64,000 nucleotides of DNA from Allohahella marinimesophila (GCF_039538005.1 NZ_BAABBO010000007.1:124001-188000); one strand, 5' to 3'. Counted from the first letter of the stretch, positions 34,068 through 43,979 are shown. The notes: generated by a model not told the origin, from the sequence alone. Program-made: numbers and translations.

Positions 34068-37000
34068 TGAGCCTCAAGCGATTATTCAGGCTCTGGCTGG
34101 GGCTTTATACGGTAGCCGCGCTGTATTCAGCCCCAGTCTCAGCCGAGCCGATCGTCGTGTTCAGCGACAACTTCGAAGGCGCTTTCGACTGGCGGCGCTC
34201 TGGTGGGCGAGGCGAGGTCACCACGGGCTACTTCATTTATAAATCTGCCTGGACCTCAATGTGGATTGGTGAGGGGCCCGTAGACGCCACATCACCGAGA
34301 ATCGATGCCAGCAGCGACGAGAATGTTCAGAGCGTCGATGTCGCCGTTTGGGTACAGCGTGGCTATAACGGTTGGAGTAGCGACTACCCGGAGTCCGGGG
34401 AAGATCTGATTTTCGAGTATCGAGACGCGACCAATACCTGGGTAGAACTTGAACGCTTCGAGGGGGGCGGTGCAGCCGGTGAGATCTTCGATCGTCATTA
34501 CGCACTGCCCGCGTCAGCCGCAGTCAGCGACCTGCAACTGCGCTTTTCACTCACCAATGGCAGTGGCCGTGGCTACGATTACTGGCACGTCGACGATGTC
34601 GTGGTGACTCTGCAGACCGGGCCAGCAACGACGGCGGCCACCTATATTATCGGCGGCAACAGCCGCCGGTTCTCCAGAAACAATGGCAACTGGGCCTGGG
34701 ACGGCTCAGAAATGTCAGCCTTTCGCAGCGCTGCCGAGAACCCCGCCAATTTCGGCCCAAACGGTGTGAAGCTGACCACAGTCGACACGATCGACCTGTT
34801 GAGTATTTCAGGGGCTTCGCTACTGGAGATCGACGCCTTCGTCGCCTCGTGGTGGACCGACGGTGACGCCAGCGCCTATAGGAACACGCTCCAAACCTGG
34901 CATCTCGGTGGAGGAGACCTCGTTCTCCTTCAGGATGATTCTGCCCATGACGCTGTCGGTGCGCAACTCGGCTTTCCGACCATTGGCACGTCGGCAGGGC
35001 CGACCACGATCAGCGCGCCGCTGCAGGCCCCCGTGGGTCCCTTCGGCGTAGTGAATCCGCTTGGCCAGATAGGCGAGTTCGGCTATCTCAACCAATCCTC
35101 AGTGCTTGCTGCAGGCGGCACCATTTGCGGGCGTGACCGCAATGGAAGGGTCACGGTCGCCTGCTGGGATGAGGGGGAATACGCCCCCGGCGCAGGGAAG
35201 CTGATCATCGCTACCGATGTCGATTTCCTTACGGGCAACTTCGGCGGAGCCAATTACGCATTGCCCAACGATAAAGGTCGCTTTGGCCTGAATCTCATCG
35301 CCTTCCTGCTGGATGAGTTCGATACCCAGCCAGTAGCGCATTTTGCGTTTGAGCAAAGTAGCTGGAGTGGGGCAGGGGTCATTATTGAGGACTACTCCGG
35401 CAATGGGCGCGCAGGTATATCTGTCGGCGCGGCCAGTTCAGCTGGACGTGGCTATATCTGTCGTGGCGCTACGATTCCAGAGAACACTTCAAGCGCCATT
35501 GTGGATGCTATCGATACCAGGGTGGACATCGATACCGTCCTCGGTCCCGCTGGTTCAATCTCCTTCTGGTGGCAGGCCAGGGCCAATTGGAACGATGGAC
35601 GCAGTCGCACGCTTTTCGATGCAACCGAACGGCGAGTCAATAGCGCTCAGGACAAGTATTTCTATCTCTCCAAGGAAGCGAACGGGTCACTGCTGTTCAG
35701 CTATGAGGACTCATCCGATCGGGACTTCAATGTGCGCAGTTCGGCGCTCGGATTTGCCGCTGGTGAGTGGGTCCATATCGTCGTGACCTGGGATTATGAA
35801 AACGACCGGACTGCGATCTTTGTCAATGGACAGTCCGTGGCGACCGGGAGCGACAATACCAACGGTCAGATGCCAGCTGCGCTGGCCAACCTGCATTTCG
35901 GTGACAACAGTTCACCCTACCAGTCCCCAGGCAGTTCCGCCGCCGGTGTGCTGGACGAAATCATGCTCTACGACCGAGTACTGGAAGTCTTCGAGATCGA
36001 CCTGCTCAATCAGGCGACCAGGGCCTGCGATATCTGCTCGCTGGGCAGCTTCGATCTGCTTCAGCCTACGTATGGGCTGGCTTGTCCGGGCACCCGCATG
36101 CCGGTGGAGATAGTCGCGCGCTGCGACGATGGCACGCCTTTCACAGAATATGTCGGCACGGTGAATCTGAGCACAAGCGGGGGGAGTGAGAGTGTATTGT
36201 TCGCGGCGGCCAATGGTGGTTCACCTATCAATTCAATTACCTTCGATGGCAGCGAAGGCGGCCAGGCAGAAGTCTTTGTTTATCATCGGGATGAAACACC
36301 GGACCTGCGGCTGACCGCCATCGATACCCTGGCAGGTATCAGCTCAACTGCCGCATCAGCCACTGACGTAAGAACGGCGGGGCTGGCGGTCACAGGCGCA
36401 CAGCCTTTCAGTTGCGGTCGCAGCATTGATCTGCAAGTGACTGCGATTGGACAGAGCGATGACGGCTCAGGCAGCTGCACGGTCATCGAAGGCTTCGATG
36501 GCACCAAAAGTGTCAAGTCCTGGTTCACGATGAACCTCGACTCAGGAGAAGCACCGCCGCAGCCGGATTCCATAAATGCGCCACTGTTGGTAAATGGTAC
36601 GGCGGTGGATGCAGACACTCTGGCCAGCGCTGACAACATAACGCTTGAGTTCGTGGCTGGTGTCGCTTCATCATCGCTTGGCTACGCCGACGCGGGGCAG
36701 TTGCTGGCACTGAATTTTCTTCACGATACGGCACCCTATGATGGTTCGACGCCTGAGCTGATGCCCTTGCTCGGTTCGACTGGCGCCATGGTGATTTCGC
36801 CAGAAGCCTTCGCAATGACCCTGCCTGCAAACCACGATTGCAGCACGCTGGACCAGAACTGCAGCGCCTTCGTGCCCGCGGGCGCGAATTTCGAGCATAC
36901 AGTCAGCGCTCGTTGTGCCACCCCGGCCGGCACGCTCGGTCCGGTGGCCACACAGTTCCGTGGTGATATTGGGCTCACCCACTCGATCGTAGCGCCGTCT

Positions 37001-38119
37001 GGCGGCTCGCCGGGCACCTTGCGACATGATCGTGTCAGCATCGATGCCAGCAGTGGTGCGCTGGCGACCACACCGGATCAGGCGCTGAGCGAGGTCGGCA
37101 TCTTCAGGCTGGCAGCGTCACCCGAGCCCTACTTTGGTGTGAGCTACCCAGCGGTCGAAGCTATCGTAGGTCGCCTCTATCCCGCATTCCTGTCAGTGCA
37201 GGGCAATTCACCGATGTTGCAGGCGCCAACAGGGTGCGGATTTGGTTTTCAGTCGCAGCCCATCGACTATAGTGTATCGCCAGAGCTGACCGTCAGTGGC
37301 TATAACCAGCAAGGTGTGCTCACGCAGAACTACGATGGCGCATTTTTCAAATTCGGTCATCCAGTCCCTGATTACAGCAACACCGCCGTGACGCTCAGCG
37401 CGCTGACGCCGGACCTGACACACCGCAGTTTCGATCGACTTACGGCGCCTGAATACAATGGTCAGGCGACGATCACAATCGTTGGCGATCAAGTGGGTTA
37501 CCTGCGGGCTGCGCCTCGTCCACCTCTGGATGACGAGCCTTTCAACGCGTCCTTCAATCTGGATTTCCCGGCTATTGAACTCACTGATGCTGACGGTGCG
37601 TGCTATCGCCTGAACTCAGCCGGCGGCTGTCTGCCGTTACAGCTTGAGCTCGACGCGACCTCGCTGCCCCTGAGGATCGTTTACGGCAGAATGGCCATGG
37701 AAAACGCCTTCGGACCTGAGCTTGCTGACCTGATCGTCCCTGTACGATCCGAATACTGGACGGGTACCGCCTGGGCAGTCAACGATCTGGATAGCTGCTC
37801 CGTCTATGACACCACTCAGATTACACTGGACGACTTCACGGGCGCGCTCGAAGCTGGAGATACCAAGGTAATGATCGGTTCTACAGAACCCGCCAGTCAG
37901 CCCTTCCTCGCCGGTCATTTCGCTGATTCGGCACCGCTGTTACTGTCGCGACCGTTGGCCGACCAGACCGGCTCCGTTCGGCTGACACATGCCGTGCCTG
38001 AATGGCTGCAATTGGACTGGGATCTTGATGGAGCCCCTGATGACCCTTCAGCCATAGCCACCTTCGGCCAATATCGTGGGCACGACAGAATTATTTACTG
38101 GCGCGAATCACTCGACTAA
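34067..38119 (+). CDS. mshQ: MSHA tip/adhesin-like protein MshQ with LamG-type domain
   Basis: This very large exported protein (1350 residues) has signal peptide LWLGLYTVAALYSAPVSAE. It has a MAM/jelly-roll-like first domain (about 25-190; DNFEGAFDWRRSGGRGE, YWHVDDVVVTL), and a second region to about 420 that ends NDKGRFGLNLIAFLLDEF. A concanavalin/LamG-type fold runs at about 425-650 (FAFEQSSWSGAGVIIEDYSG, ISFWWQARANW, GEWVHIVVTWDYENDRTAIF, AGVLDEIMLYDRVLEVFEI). A long C-terminal DUF6701-type region follows, with many cysteine pairs. MshQ closes msh operons and is proposed to sit at the pilus tip. The ATG at 34067 shares a base with the mshP stop, and the longer frame from 34013 lies in mshP. 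Confidence 0.88.
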   Translation: MSLKRLFRLWLGLYTVAALYSAPVSAEPIVVFSDNFEGAFDWRRSGGRGEVTTGYFIYKSAWTSMWIGEGPVDATSPRIDASSDENVQSVDVAVWVQRGYNGWSSDYPESGEDLIFEYRDATNTWVELERFEGGGAAGEIFDRHYALPASAAVSDLQLRFSLTNGSGRGYDYWHVDDVVVTLQTGPATTAATYIIGGNSRRFSRNNGNWAWDGSEMSAFRSAAENPANFGPNGVKLTTVDTIDLLSISGASLLEIDAFVASWWTDGDASAYRNTLQTWHLGGGDLVLLQDDSAHDAVGAQLGFPTIGTSAGPTTISAPLQAPVGPFGVVNPLGQIGEFGYLNQSSVLAAGGTICGRDRNGRVTVACWDEGEYAPGAGKLIIATDVDFLTGNFGGANYALPNDKGRFGLNLIAFLLDEFDTQPVAHFAFEQSSWSGAGVIIEDYSGNGRAGISVGAASSAGRGYICRGATIPENTSSAIVDAIDTRVDIDTVLGPAGSISFWWQARANWNDGRSRTLFDATERRVNSAQDKYFYLSKEANGSLLFSYEDSSDRDFNVRSSALGFAAGEWVHIVVTWDYENDRTAIFVNGQSVATGSDNTNGQMPAALANLHFGDNSSPYQSPGSSAAGVLDEIMLYDRVLEVFEIDLLNQATRACDICSLGSFDLLQPTYGLACPGTRMPVEIVARCDDGTPFTEYVGTVNLSTSGGSESVLFAAANGGSPINSITFDGSEGGQAEVFVYHRDETPDLRLTAIDTLAGISSTAASATDVRTAGLAVTGAQPFSCGRSIDLQVTAIGQSDDGSGSCTVIEGFDGTKSVKSWFTMNLDSGEAPPQPDSINAPLLVNGTAVDADTLASADNITLEFVAGVASSSLGYADAGQLLALNFLHDTAPYDGSTPELMPLLGSTGAMVISPEAFAMTLPANHDCSTLDQNCSAFVPAGANFEHTVSARCATPAGTLGPVATQFRGDIGLTHSIVAPSGGSPGTLRHDRVSIDASSGALATTPDQALSEVGIFRLAASPEPYFGVSYPAVEAIVGRLYPAFLSVQGNSPMLQAPTGCGFGFQSQPIDYSVSPELTVSGYNQQGVLTQNYDGAFFKFGHPVPDYSNTAVTLSALTPDLTHRSFDRLTAPEYNGQATITIVGDQVGYLRAAPRPPLDDEPFNASFNLDFPAIELTDADGACYRLNSAGGCLPLQLELDATSLPLRIVYGRMAMENAFGPELADLIVPVRSEYWTGTAWAVNDLDSCSVYDTTQITLDDFTGALEAGDTKVMIGSTEPASQPFLAGHFADSAPLLLSRPLADQTGSVRLTHAVPEWLQLDWDLDGAPDDPSAIATFGQYRGHDRIIYWRESLD

Positions 38120-41100
38120 TCGCCACGCGGTTCTGGGCTGGCGAATGAGTGCTTCGAGCGCCTCGGCGGATACAGGCTCGCCCAGGAAAAATCCCTGGCC
38201 GTGATCACAGCCCTGCCGAATCAGGAAATCCAGCTGTTCCTCATGTTCGATGCCCTCGGCAATCACCCGAATATTGAGGCTGTGCCCTAACGATATGATG
38301 GCCTCAGCTATAACAGCATCATCGACGTCGATGTGCAGGTCACGCACGAAGGAACGGTCGATCTTGAGCTCATCCACTGGGAACTTCTTCAGATAGCTCA
38401 AGCTGGAATAGCCGGTACCAAAATCGTCAATGGAGAGCATGACGCCTAGCGCCTTCAGCTGATGAAGGGTCTGCACTGCCTGTTCCGCCTCCTGCATAAC
38501 ATGACTTTCTGTAATCTCCAGGCAGAGATAACGAGGGTCGAGATCCGCCTCGTTGAGTGCTGTTTCTATTCGATGCACCAGATCGGCCTCGGCAAATTGC
38601 CTGGCCGAGAGATTGACCGCCACGACCAGCGGCGGAAGACCATCGAGTTGCCAACGTCTGTTGCGCCGAGTCGCCTCCTTCATCACCCAGTCACCAATAC
38701 CGATGATCAAGCCAGTGTCCTCGGCAATCGGCACGAATCGGTCAGGCTCGATGAGTCCGAGCTCGGGGTGATGCCAACGTAGCAGGGCCTCCGCCCCGAT
38801 GATCTCGCCAGAATTCAGGTCGATCTGGGGCTGATAGAGCAGGGTGAACTGATGTCCATCCAGGGCCTGGCGCAGGCTGTGCTCCAGATGCACACGCTCA
38901 TTCAGACGCAGATTGAGATCTTCAGTGAAGAACCAGAAATTGTTTCGCCCATGGGCCTTGGCCTGGTACATCGCAATATCGGCATGCTTGTAGAGTGTAT
39001 CGACATCCTCGCCATTTTCAGGAAACAGACTCACGCCAATACTGCAAGTCAGCTGTAACTGTCGGCTTGTCGTGGGTACGGGTATCGAGATCGTTTCGAG
39101 GATACGTCCCATAAGCGCCGCCATAAACACCTTGTCGACTGCCTCAGACACCACAATGACGAATTCGTCTCCGCCGATCCTGGCCACGGTGTCTTCTGCG
39201 CGAAGACAGGACTGAAGCCGCAGCGCAGCCTGCTGCAGGGCCTGATCGCCAACGCCGTGACCGAGGGTGTCGTTGATATACTTGAAATTATCGAGGTCGA
39301 TCAGCATCAGGGCTACGGCCTGACCGGTACGGCGGGAGTGTTCCATCGCCATCTGCAGGCGGTCCATCAGCAGGTTGCGGTTGGCAAGACCGGTGAGTTC
39401 ATCGAAGTTGGCGCGTTTCTCAAGCGCTTCTTCATAACGCTTCGTTTCGGTAATATCCACAATCACGGCTACGAGGTGGGCAAACTCACCCTTGTCGTTC
39501 GCAACCGGTGCTGCGTACAGGTCACTCCAGAACTCAGTGCCATCACTACGGAGCAGCCGCAGGGTGACATGCACTTCCTCTCCGGTACCAAGAATGGCGT
39601 ACAGACTGTTCAGCCGCTCGGGCTCCTCATTCGTGAAGAAGATATCGGCCCAGTTCTGGCCGACCGCAGTCGAGGTCAGCAGACCAAGCATCTGTTTCAG
39701 CGCGGGATTGACGTAGCCGATGAGTCCCGGCTCATCGCCAAGGCCGATGAGTGCGATGCCATTGGGGCTCGCTTCGACTGCCCGATTGCGTAACCGGAGT
39801 GCCTGCTCGGTTTCAAGCCGATCACTCATGTCGACGCCGATGCCCGCGAGATGAGGCTCGCCATCGACATCGATTCGGGCGCCAGTGAACCAGTAAGGGA
39901 TCAGTTGTCCACTCTTGGTTTTGAAGCGGGCCTCTACAGTGGCGTGGCCACTCTCCTGGGTTTGCTGGATGGCGGCCGCCACCAATGTTTGCTCTGCTGC
40001 CATGAAATAGTCGAGGGGATGCGATCGGTTGACTTCATCGGCACTGTAGCCGGTGACAACCTCGAACGGCTTGTTCCAGCGCAGGAAGCGGCCGTTTGCA
40101 TCGAACAGATAAAAAATGCTTGGGATGCTGTTGATCATTCGCTCAGACAGCATTTTCTCCTCTTCGAGACGCTGTATGGCTTCAGCCAGTTTGTGATTAC
40201 GGCTCTCGATGGCCGCCTCACTCAGTCTTCGTTCAGAGATATCCCGGATGACGCCAGTGAACTTCCTGCGACCGTCAATGATCATTTCGCTGATACCGAA
40301 CTCAGCAGGAAATTCCGTCCCGTCCTTGCGCAGGGCTGAGGCCTGCGTACCCACACCGATTATTTTCGCTTCGCCGGTAGCGAGATAGCGATGCAGATAG
40401 CTGTCATGCTTCGCCCGGTGCGGCGCTGGCATGAGCGTGTTGACGTTGAGCCCGATGATGTCTTCGCAGCGATAACCGAAGGTGCGCTCGGCCGCTGGAT
40501 TGAAGGTTTCTATGATGCCGCGCTCATCGATGACCACAATGGGGTCGAGTGCTGTTTCGAGTATGGAACGCAATAGAATGCGCTCGTCACTGGCCTGCTT
40601 GGTGACGGTGAAATCCTGGGTGAGCAGAGAAAAACCAAGCAGCTTGCCTTCGCTGTCTTTTAGCCCCGACAGACTGACTCGACCGAAGAATCGACAGCCG
40701 TTCTGACGACTGCGCCAGCCCTCGAAATGTACACTGCTCTCATCGACGGCCTGAGCCAGCAAGCGTTCTGGCAGTCCTGATGCTGCATCGTCAGCACTGA
40801 AAAGAACGGTCCAGTACCGATGCAACATGGCCTCCTCAGTGTAGCCGTGCAGTCGCTGCGCACCGGCATTCCAGGTGGTTATCTGACCGAGTGGATCAAG
40901 CCAGATAATGGCGAACTCATCGATGCCCTTTACCAGCCATTCGAAGCGGTCATCCGGCTGGCGGGATAGTTCATCAGGTGCAGCGGTGCCTTGAGCGCTG
41001 GGGCTCAGACGAGTCGCCAGACGCAGGCAGAGTCTGGCCGCATGCTGAAAACACTCCGCCAGGTGCGCTGTAGCGGCAATTCGGCGGGTGAGTGAATCGG

Positions 41101-41137
41101 TCTGATCAGGTGAATGCCGCGGCATGGCGCTGTTCAC
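38108..41137 (-). CDS. PAS-GGDEF-EAL cyclic-di-GMP signalling protein
   Basis: This 1009-residue cytoplasmic protein has about four to five PAS domains (about 65-570; each shows phrases such as GTEFPAEFGISEMIIDGRRK and GVIRDISERR), a GGDEF domain with intact GGDEF at 655-659, and an EAL domain with EALLRW at 783. The EAL domain keeps its main metal and catalytic motifs: VNLSARQF, CLEITES, DDFGTGYSS, DELKIDRSFV, AEGIEHEEQ and GQGFFLGEP. It should hydrolyse cyclic-di-GMP, with GGDEF either active or regulatory. The frame starts with GTG at 41137, and an ATG at 41125 is an alternative. Its 3' end overlaps that of mshQ by 12 bases, tail to tail, which places a turnover enzyme at the far end of the pilus locus. 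Confidence 0.93.
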   Translation of the reverse strand: MNSAMPRHSPDQTDSLTRRIAATAHLAECFQHAARLCLRLATRLSPSAQGTAAPDELSRQPDDRFEWLVKGIDEFAIIWLDPLGQITTWNAGAQRLHGYTEEAMLHRYWTVLFSADDAASGLPERLLAQAVDESSVHFEGWRSRQNGCRFFGRVSLSGLKDSEGKLLGFSLLTQDFTVTKQASDERILLRSILETALDPIVVIDERGIIETFNPAAERTFGYRCEDIIGLNVNTLMPAPHRAKHDSYLHRYLATGEAKIIGVGTQASALRKDGTEFPAEFGISEMIIDGRRKFTGVIRDISERRLSEAAIESRNHKLAEAIQRLEEEKMLSERMINSIPSIFYLFDANGRFLRWNKPFEVVTGYSADEVNRSHPLDYFMAAEQTLVAAAIQQTQESGHATVEARFKTKSGQLIPYWFTGARIDVDGEPHLAGIGVDMSDRLETEQALRLRNRAVEASPNGIALIGLGDEPGLIGYVNPALKQMLGLLTSTAVGQNWADIFFTNEEPERLNSLYAILGTGEEVHVTLRLLRSDGTEFWSDLYAAPVANDKGEFAHLVAVIVDITETKRYEEALEKRANFDELTGLANRNLLMDRLQMAMEHSRRTGQAVALMLIDLDNFKYINDTLGHGVGDQALQQAALRLQSCLRAEDTVARIGGDEFVIVVSEAVDKVFMAALMGRILETISIPVPTTSRQLQLTCSIGVSLFPENGEDVDTLYKHADIAMYQAKAHGRNNFWFFTEDLNLRLNERVHLEHSLRQALDGHQFTLLYQPQIDLNSGEIIGAEALLRWHHPELGLIEPDRFVPIAEDTGLIIGIGDWVMKEATRRNRRWQLDGLPPLVVAVNLSARQFAEADLVHRIETALNEADLDPRYLCLEITESHVMQEAEQAVQTLHQLKALGVMLSIDDFGTGYSSLSYLKKFPVDELKIDRSFVRDLHIDVDDAVIAEAIISLGHSLNIRVIAEGIEHEEQLDFLIRQGCDHGQGFFLGEPVSAEALEALIRQPRTAWRLVE

Positions 41138-41437
41138 TCTCGGGGAAAAGTTAGCGGCCTTTTATCGGTAGAGACGCGCTGAGCAGAAACTTATACCAGA
41201 TTAGTCCAATTCATGGGCTTTATCGAGGGAGGGCGGGGAGTCGCGATGTCAGGCATTACCCATCATGCGAAGAGCCTATGTAAATGCTTTGTAATAGATT
41301 GTAATTTCAATTACACAAATTAACGTGAATTCCCTGCCCTGAGTTATATTGCGTGTGTTGAAGCATCGTTGGTCAGTTTTTGGCCAGTCGTTTCCGCATG
41401 CCCAGGGGCGCTCCAAATGAAAGGGTCAGGTAGCTTT
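41138..41437. promoter_or_regulatory. Divergent AT-rich control region
   Basis: This region of about 300 bases lies between the PAS-GGDEF-EAL gene (leftward) and the beta-propeller lipoprotein gene (rightward). It is clearly AT-richer than its surroundings around 41275-41345 and contains the inverted repeat at 41300-41315. No gene is supported. I could not assign a promoter with confidence. Confidence 0.5.
41300..41315. promoter_or_regulatory. Perfect inverted repeat TGTAATT-TC-AATTACA, candidate operator
   Basis: TGTAATTTCAATTACA has two seven-base arms and a two-base centre. It lies about 120-140 bases before the lipoprotein start. Repeats of this size are typical binding sites of dimeric regulators. 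The regulator is not known. Confidence 0.4.
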
Positions 41438-42991
41438 ATGAAGTCGGCAAGTCCAGTTAGAGCGATACTCGCTGCGGTCATCATGCTCACGCTTGGTGCG
41501 TGTGCCGAGGAGACTGGCGGTCGCGGCTCTTCAGGTGCTGCCAACCCACCGCCGCCCGCGGGTGGGGAGCCTTCTGGGGGCGGGCCTGCTCCTGGTTCGC
41601 CTGCGGGGGAACCAGGAGATACGGGTGGGACCGATACCGCCGCGCCCTTCGAGCGTTCAGTAGCTTATATATCCTCCGAAGACGATGGTGACGAACAGAA
41701 ATTGTACGCCATCGATATCGACGGCCAGAACCTGGTAGAGCTGTCTGGTAACCCGCAGCGGAACGGTAAGGTCTCCTCCGTTGTCCTCTCGCCTGACGGA
41801 CGCTGGGCGGCCTACGTCGCAGAGCATGATCGTGCAAAAGCCCTGGACCTCTACGTGACCAACCGTGATGGCAGTATCCGGCAGAAGTTGTCGAGCGATA
41901 TCAAACGCAATTCGGCGGTCCGGAGCGTGACCTGGAGCCCGGACTCCAGCCAGCTGGCCTACATTATCAGTAGTAGTGATTCCAAAAAGAAAGACGAACT
42001 GTGGCTGGTGTCAGCTGATGGCTCGTCCAATCGACGCGTAGTGTGGGATAACGAGTCCGAGTTTCTCAGTGGATCGGGTTACAGCTGGTCCGCCAGTGGT
42101 CGATTCCTGGGCATTTCTGTGAAGCGCGGCTACGGCATGACCTATTTCAGTGTATCTGCCATCGGTGAGATGCAGGCAGTCTCTGTTGGTATCGGCAATC
42201 TTTTCTCCAATAGTTGGGGCGCCTGGTCTGCTGATGAAGACCGCTTTGCTTACATATCTAGCGTGCCGTTCAGGGCGCCAGTATTGACTTCGTACGAGGC
42301 CGATAGGGGCGTGCGTTCTGAAGTGGTGAATACCCTAAATATCGGTGATGGCATTCTTGCACTTCGCTGGTCTCCAGACAGCCGATATATCGCCTCGTTT
42401 GCACCGAGTAAAGGCGGTATTTTTGTGGCCCCGGTCTCCGGCGGTGCCAATACCCAGGTGTCCGCAGAAGATTCGACTGGCTTGAGCTCGGCGCGTAATT
42501 TTGTCTGGGCGCCGGATAATGCCAGCGTCGCCATGGTGGCCATTGAAGACAGACAGTACCAACTTTTGCTGGCGAGAGCCGATGGCAGTTCAACCATCAC
42601 CTACCCACTGGTAGATCCTGGCACCAAGGTCAGGGCGAGCAGTGCCGTCTTTTCACCGAACAGTCAATATCTGGCTTATATTGACGGTCGCGATCAGGGC
42701 CGGCTTTATATCAGCGATGGAGGCGGGTTCGGTACCCGACAAACCCTGGCTTCTGCAGACCGGCCGTTTGGCTCGTTGTATTGGGCTCGTGATGGATCTG
42801 GTCTGCTGTATGAAGCTGAAACATCAGGTGATTCTAAACGAGCGCTGCGATTCGTTTCACTCGATGGCCAGCAGGACAGCGTAGTATCGACAAACTTGTC
42901 TGATGATGACGACGAGGTGCTCTGTATCGCTGTGATGCCAAACGGCATAGCACGGGATCAGCAGAACGGCTGCCAATTGTTCAGTAACTAG
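41438..42991 (+). CDS. TolB-like beta-propeller lipoprotein
   Basis: This 517-residue exported lipoprotein has a signal SPVRAILAAVIMLTLGAC with the lipobox cysteine, followed by a low-complexity Gly/Pro-rich linker (about 30-75). PD40/WD40-like blades follow: VLSPDGRWAAYVAE, TWSPDSSQLAYIIS, LRWSPDSRYIASFA, VWAPDNASVAMVAI and VFSPNSQYLAYIDG. The blades resemble TolB and the propeller of peptidases, but there is no hydrolase domain, so it probably binds a partner in the periplasm. I chose ATG 41438. An ATG at 41417 with AGGGG nine bases upstream is a good alternative that adds MKGSGSF. A transporter gene follows after 22 bases. Confidence 0.82.
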   Translation: MKSASPVRAILAAVIMLTLGACAEETGGRGSSGAANPPPPAGGEPSGGGPAPGSPAGEPGDTGGTDTAAPFERSVAYISSEDDGDEQKLYAIDIDGQNLVELSGNPQRNGKVSSVVLSPDGRWAAYVAEHDRAKALDLYVTNRDGSIRQKLSSDIKRNSAVRSVTWSPDSSQLAYIISSSDSKKKDELWLVSADGSSNRRVVWDNESEFLSGSGYSWSASGRFLGISVKRGYGMTYFSVSAIGEMQAVSVGIGNLFSNSWGAWSADEDRFAYISSVPFRAPVLTSYEADRGVRSEVVNTLNIGDGILALRWSPDSRYIASFAPSKGGIFVAPVSGGANTQVSAEDSTGLSSARNFVWAPDNASVAMVAIEDRQYQLLLARADGSSTITYPLVDPGTKVRASSAVFSPNSQYLAYIDGRDQGRLYISDGGGFGTRQTLASADRPFGSLYWARDGSGLLYEAETSGDSKRALRFVSLDGQQDSVVSTNLSDDDDEVLCIAVMPNGIARDQQNGCQLFSN

Positions 42992-43013
42992 TCGGGATCA
43001 TTAAACAGCTGCC

Positions 43014-43979
43014 ATGGTAACGCTCAAGCAAGTTGAGGAAGGCCAGGTCGGCTGTTATCTCGTCGCTCTGTTAGCCGGGCTGTTGCTTGGTGCCTTCCTG
43101 CCGACATCAGGGCTTCTGCTTGAAGCCTGGATCGAGCCAGTCCTCGCTGTTCTGCTCTATGCCATGTTTGCTCAGATCCCATTCCTCCAGCTTCGCGCGG
43201 CCTTTTCTCATTGGCGCTTCATGTCGGCGCTGTGTGTGGCCAATTTCATTATTGTGCCTCTGCTTGTCTGGGTACTGACGCGTTTTCTTCCCAATGAACC
43301 GCCTTTAGTGATTGGGGTAACGCTGGTGTTGCTGGCGCCCTGTATCGATTATGTTGTCGTCTTCACTCATCTTGGGCGCGGAAATGCGAAGCTGGTACTG
43401 GCCGCTACGCCACTGCTGCTGCTGTTGCAGATCATCCTGATTCCTGTCTACCTTTGGCTTATCGTTGGTGAGGCCGCCGCCAGTCTCTTTAAGGCCGGGC
43501 CACTGCTGCGCGCGTTTCTGATCCTCATCGCCGTACCACTGGCATGCGCAGTGCTCACAGAATGGCTGAGCGCGCGACACCGCCTGGCTCGACAATGGCA
43601 TGCCGCAACAGCGTGGCTCCCGGTACCGGTCATGGCCCTGGTCCTGTTCATCATCGTTGCCTCGCAGGTGCCAAAAATATCCGGTCACCTCTGGTTGATT
43701 GCCAGCGCCGTGCCAGCCTATATCGCTTTCATGCTCATCATGCCCCTCGTAGCGAAGTATGTCGCCCTGGGTTTTCAACTCGAGACCGGCGCGGGCCGCG
43801 CGCTGGTATTCAGCGCCAGCACGCGAAATTCTCTGGTCGTCCTGCCACTGGCATTTGCGTTACCAGACCCGATGCGCACCCTGGTCGCTGCGGTCATCGT
43901 GACCCAGACCCTGGTCGAGCTGCTTGGCGAACTTATCTACGTAAAGCTGGTGCCGAAGCTGGTCACCGATCCTGACTGA
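43014..43979 (+). CDS. ACR3/BASS-type transporter (arsenite or organic anion)
   Basis: This 321-residue membrane protein has about nine to ten helices, of the bile acid:sodium symporter superfamily. The phrase LLAPCIDYVVVFTHLGRGNA followed by ILIPVYLWL resembles the ACR3 arsenite-exporter motif APCTDWVVVFTHLARG. The motif cysteine is present. Towards the end SASTRNSLVVLPLAFALP is also ACR3-like. No arsenate reductase or ArsR gene is nearby, so the substrate is open. It follows the beta-propeller lipoprotein gene closely and may share its transcript. Confidence 0.8.
   Translation: MVTLKQVEEGQVGCYLVALLAGLLLGAFLPTSGLLLEAWIEPVLAVLLYAMFAQIPFLQLRAAFSHWRFMSALCVANFIIVPLLVWVLTRFLPNEPPLVIGVTLVLLAPCIDYVVVFTHLGRGNAKLVLAATPLLLLLQIILIPVYLWLIVGEAAASLFKAGPLLRAFLILIAVPLACAVLTEWLSARHRLARQWHAATAWLPVPVMALVLFIIVASQVPKISGHLWLIASAVPAYIAFMLIMPLVAKYVALGFQLETGAGRALVFSASTRNSLVVLPLAFALPDPMRTLVAAVIVTQTLVELLGELIYVKLVPKLVTDPD

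Noticed and set aside
41369..41437. Upstream extension of the beta-propeller lipoprotein
   Set aside because: The extension reads MVSFWPVVSACPGAL without adding a sensible signal. Starts at 41438 or 41417 fit the lipoprotein signal and ribosome sites better.
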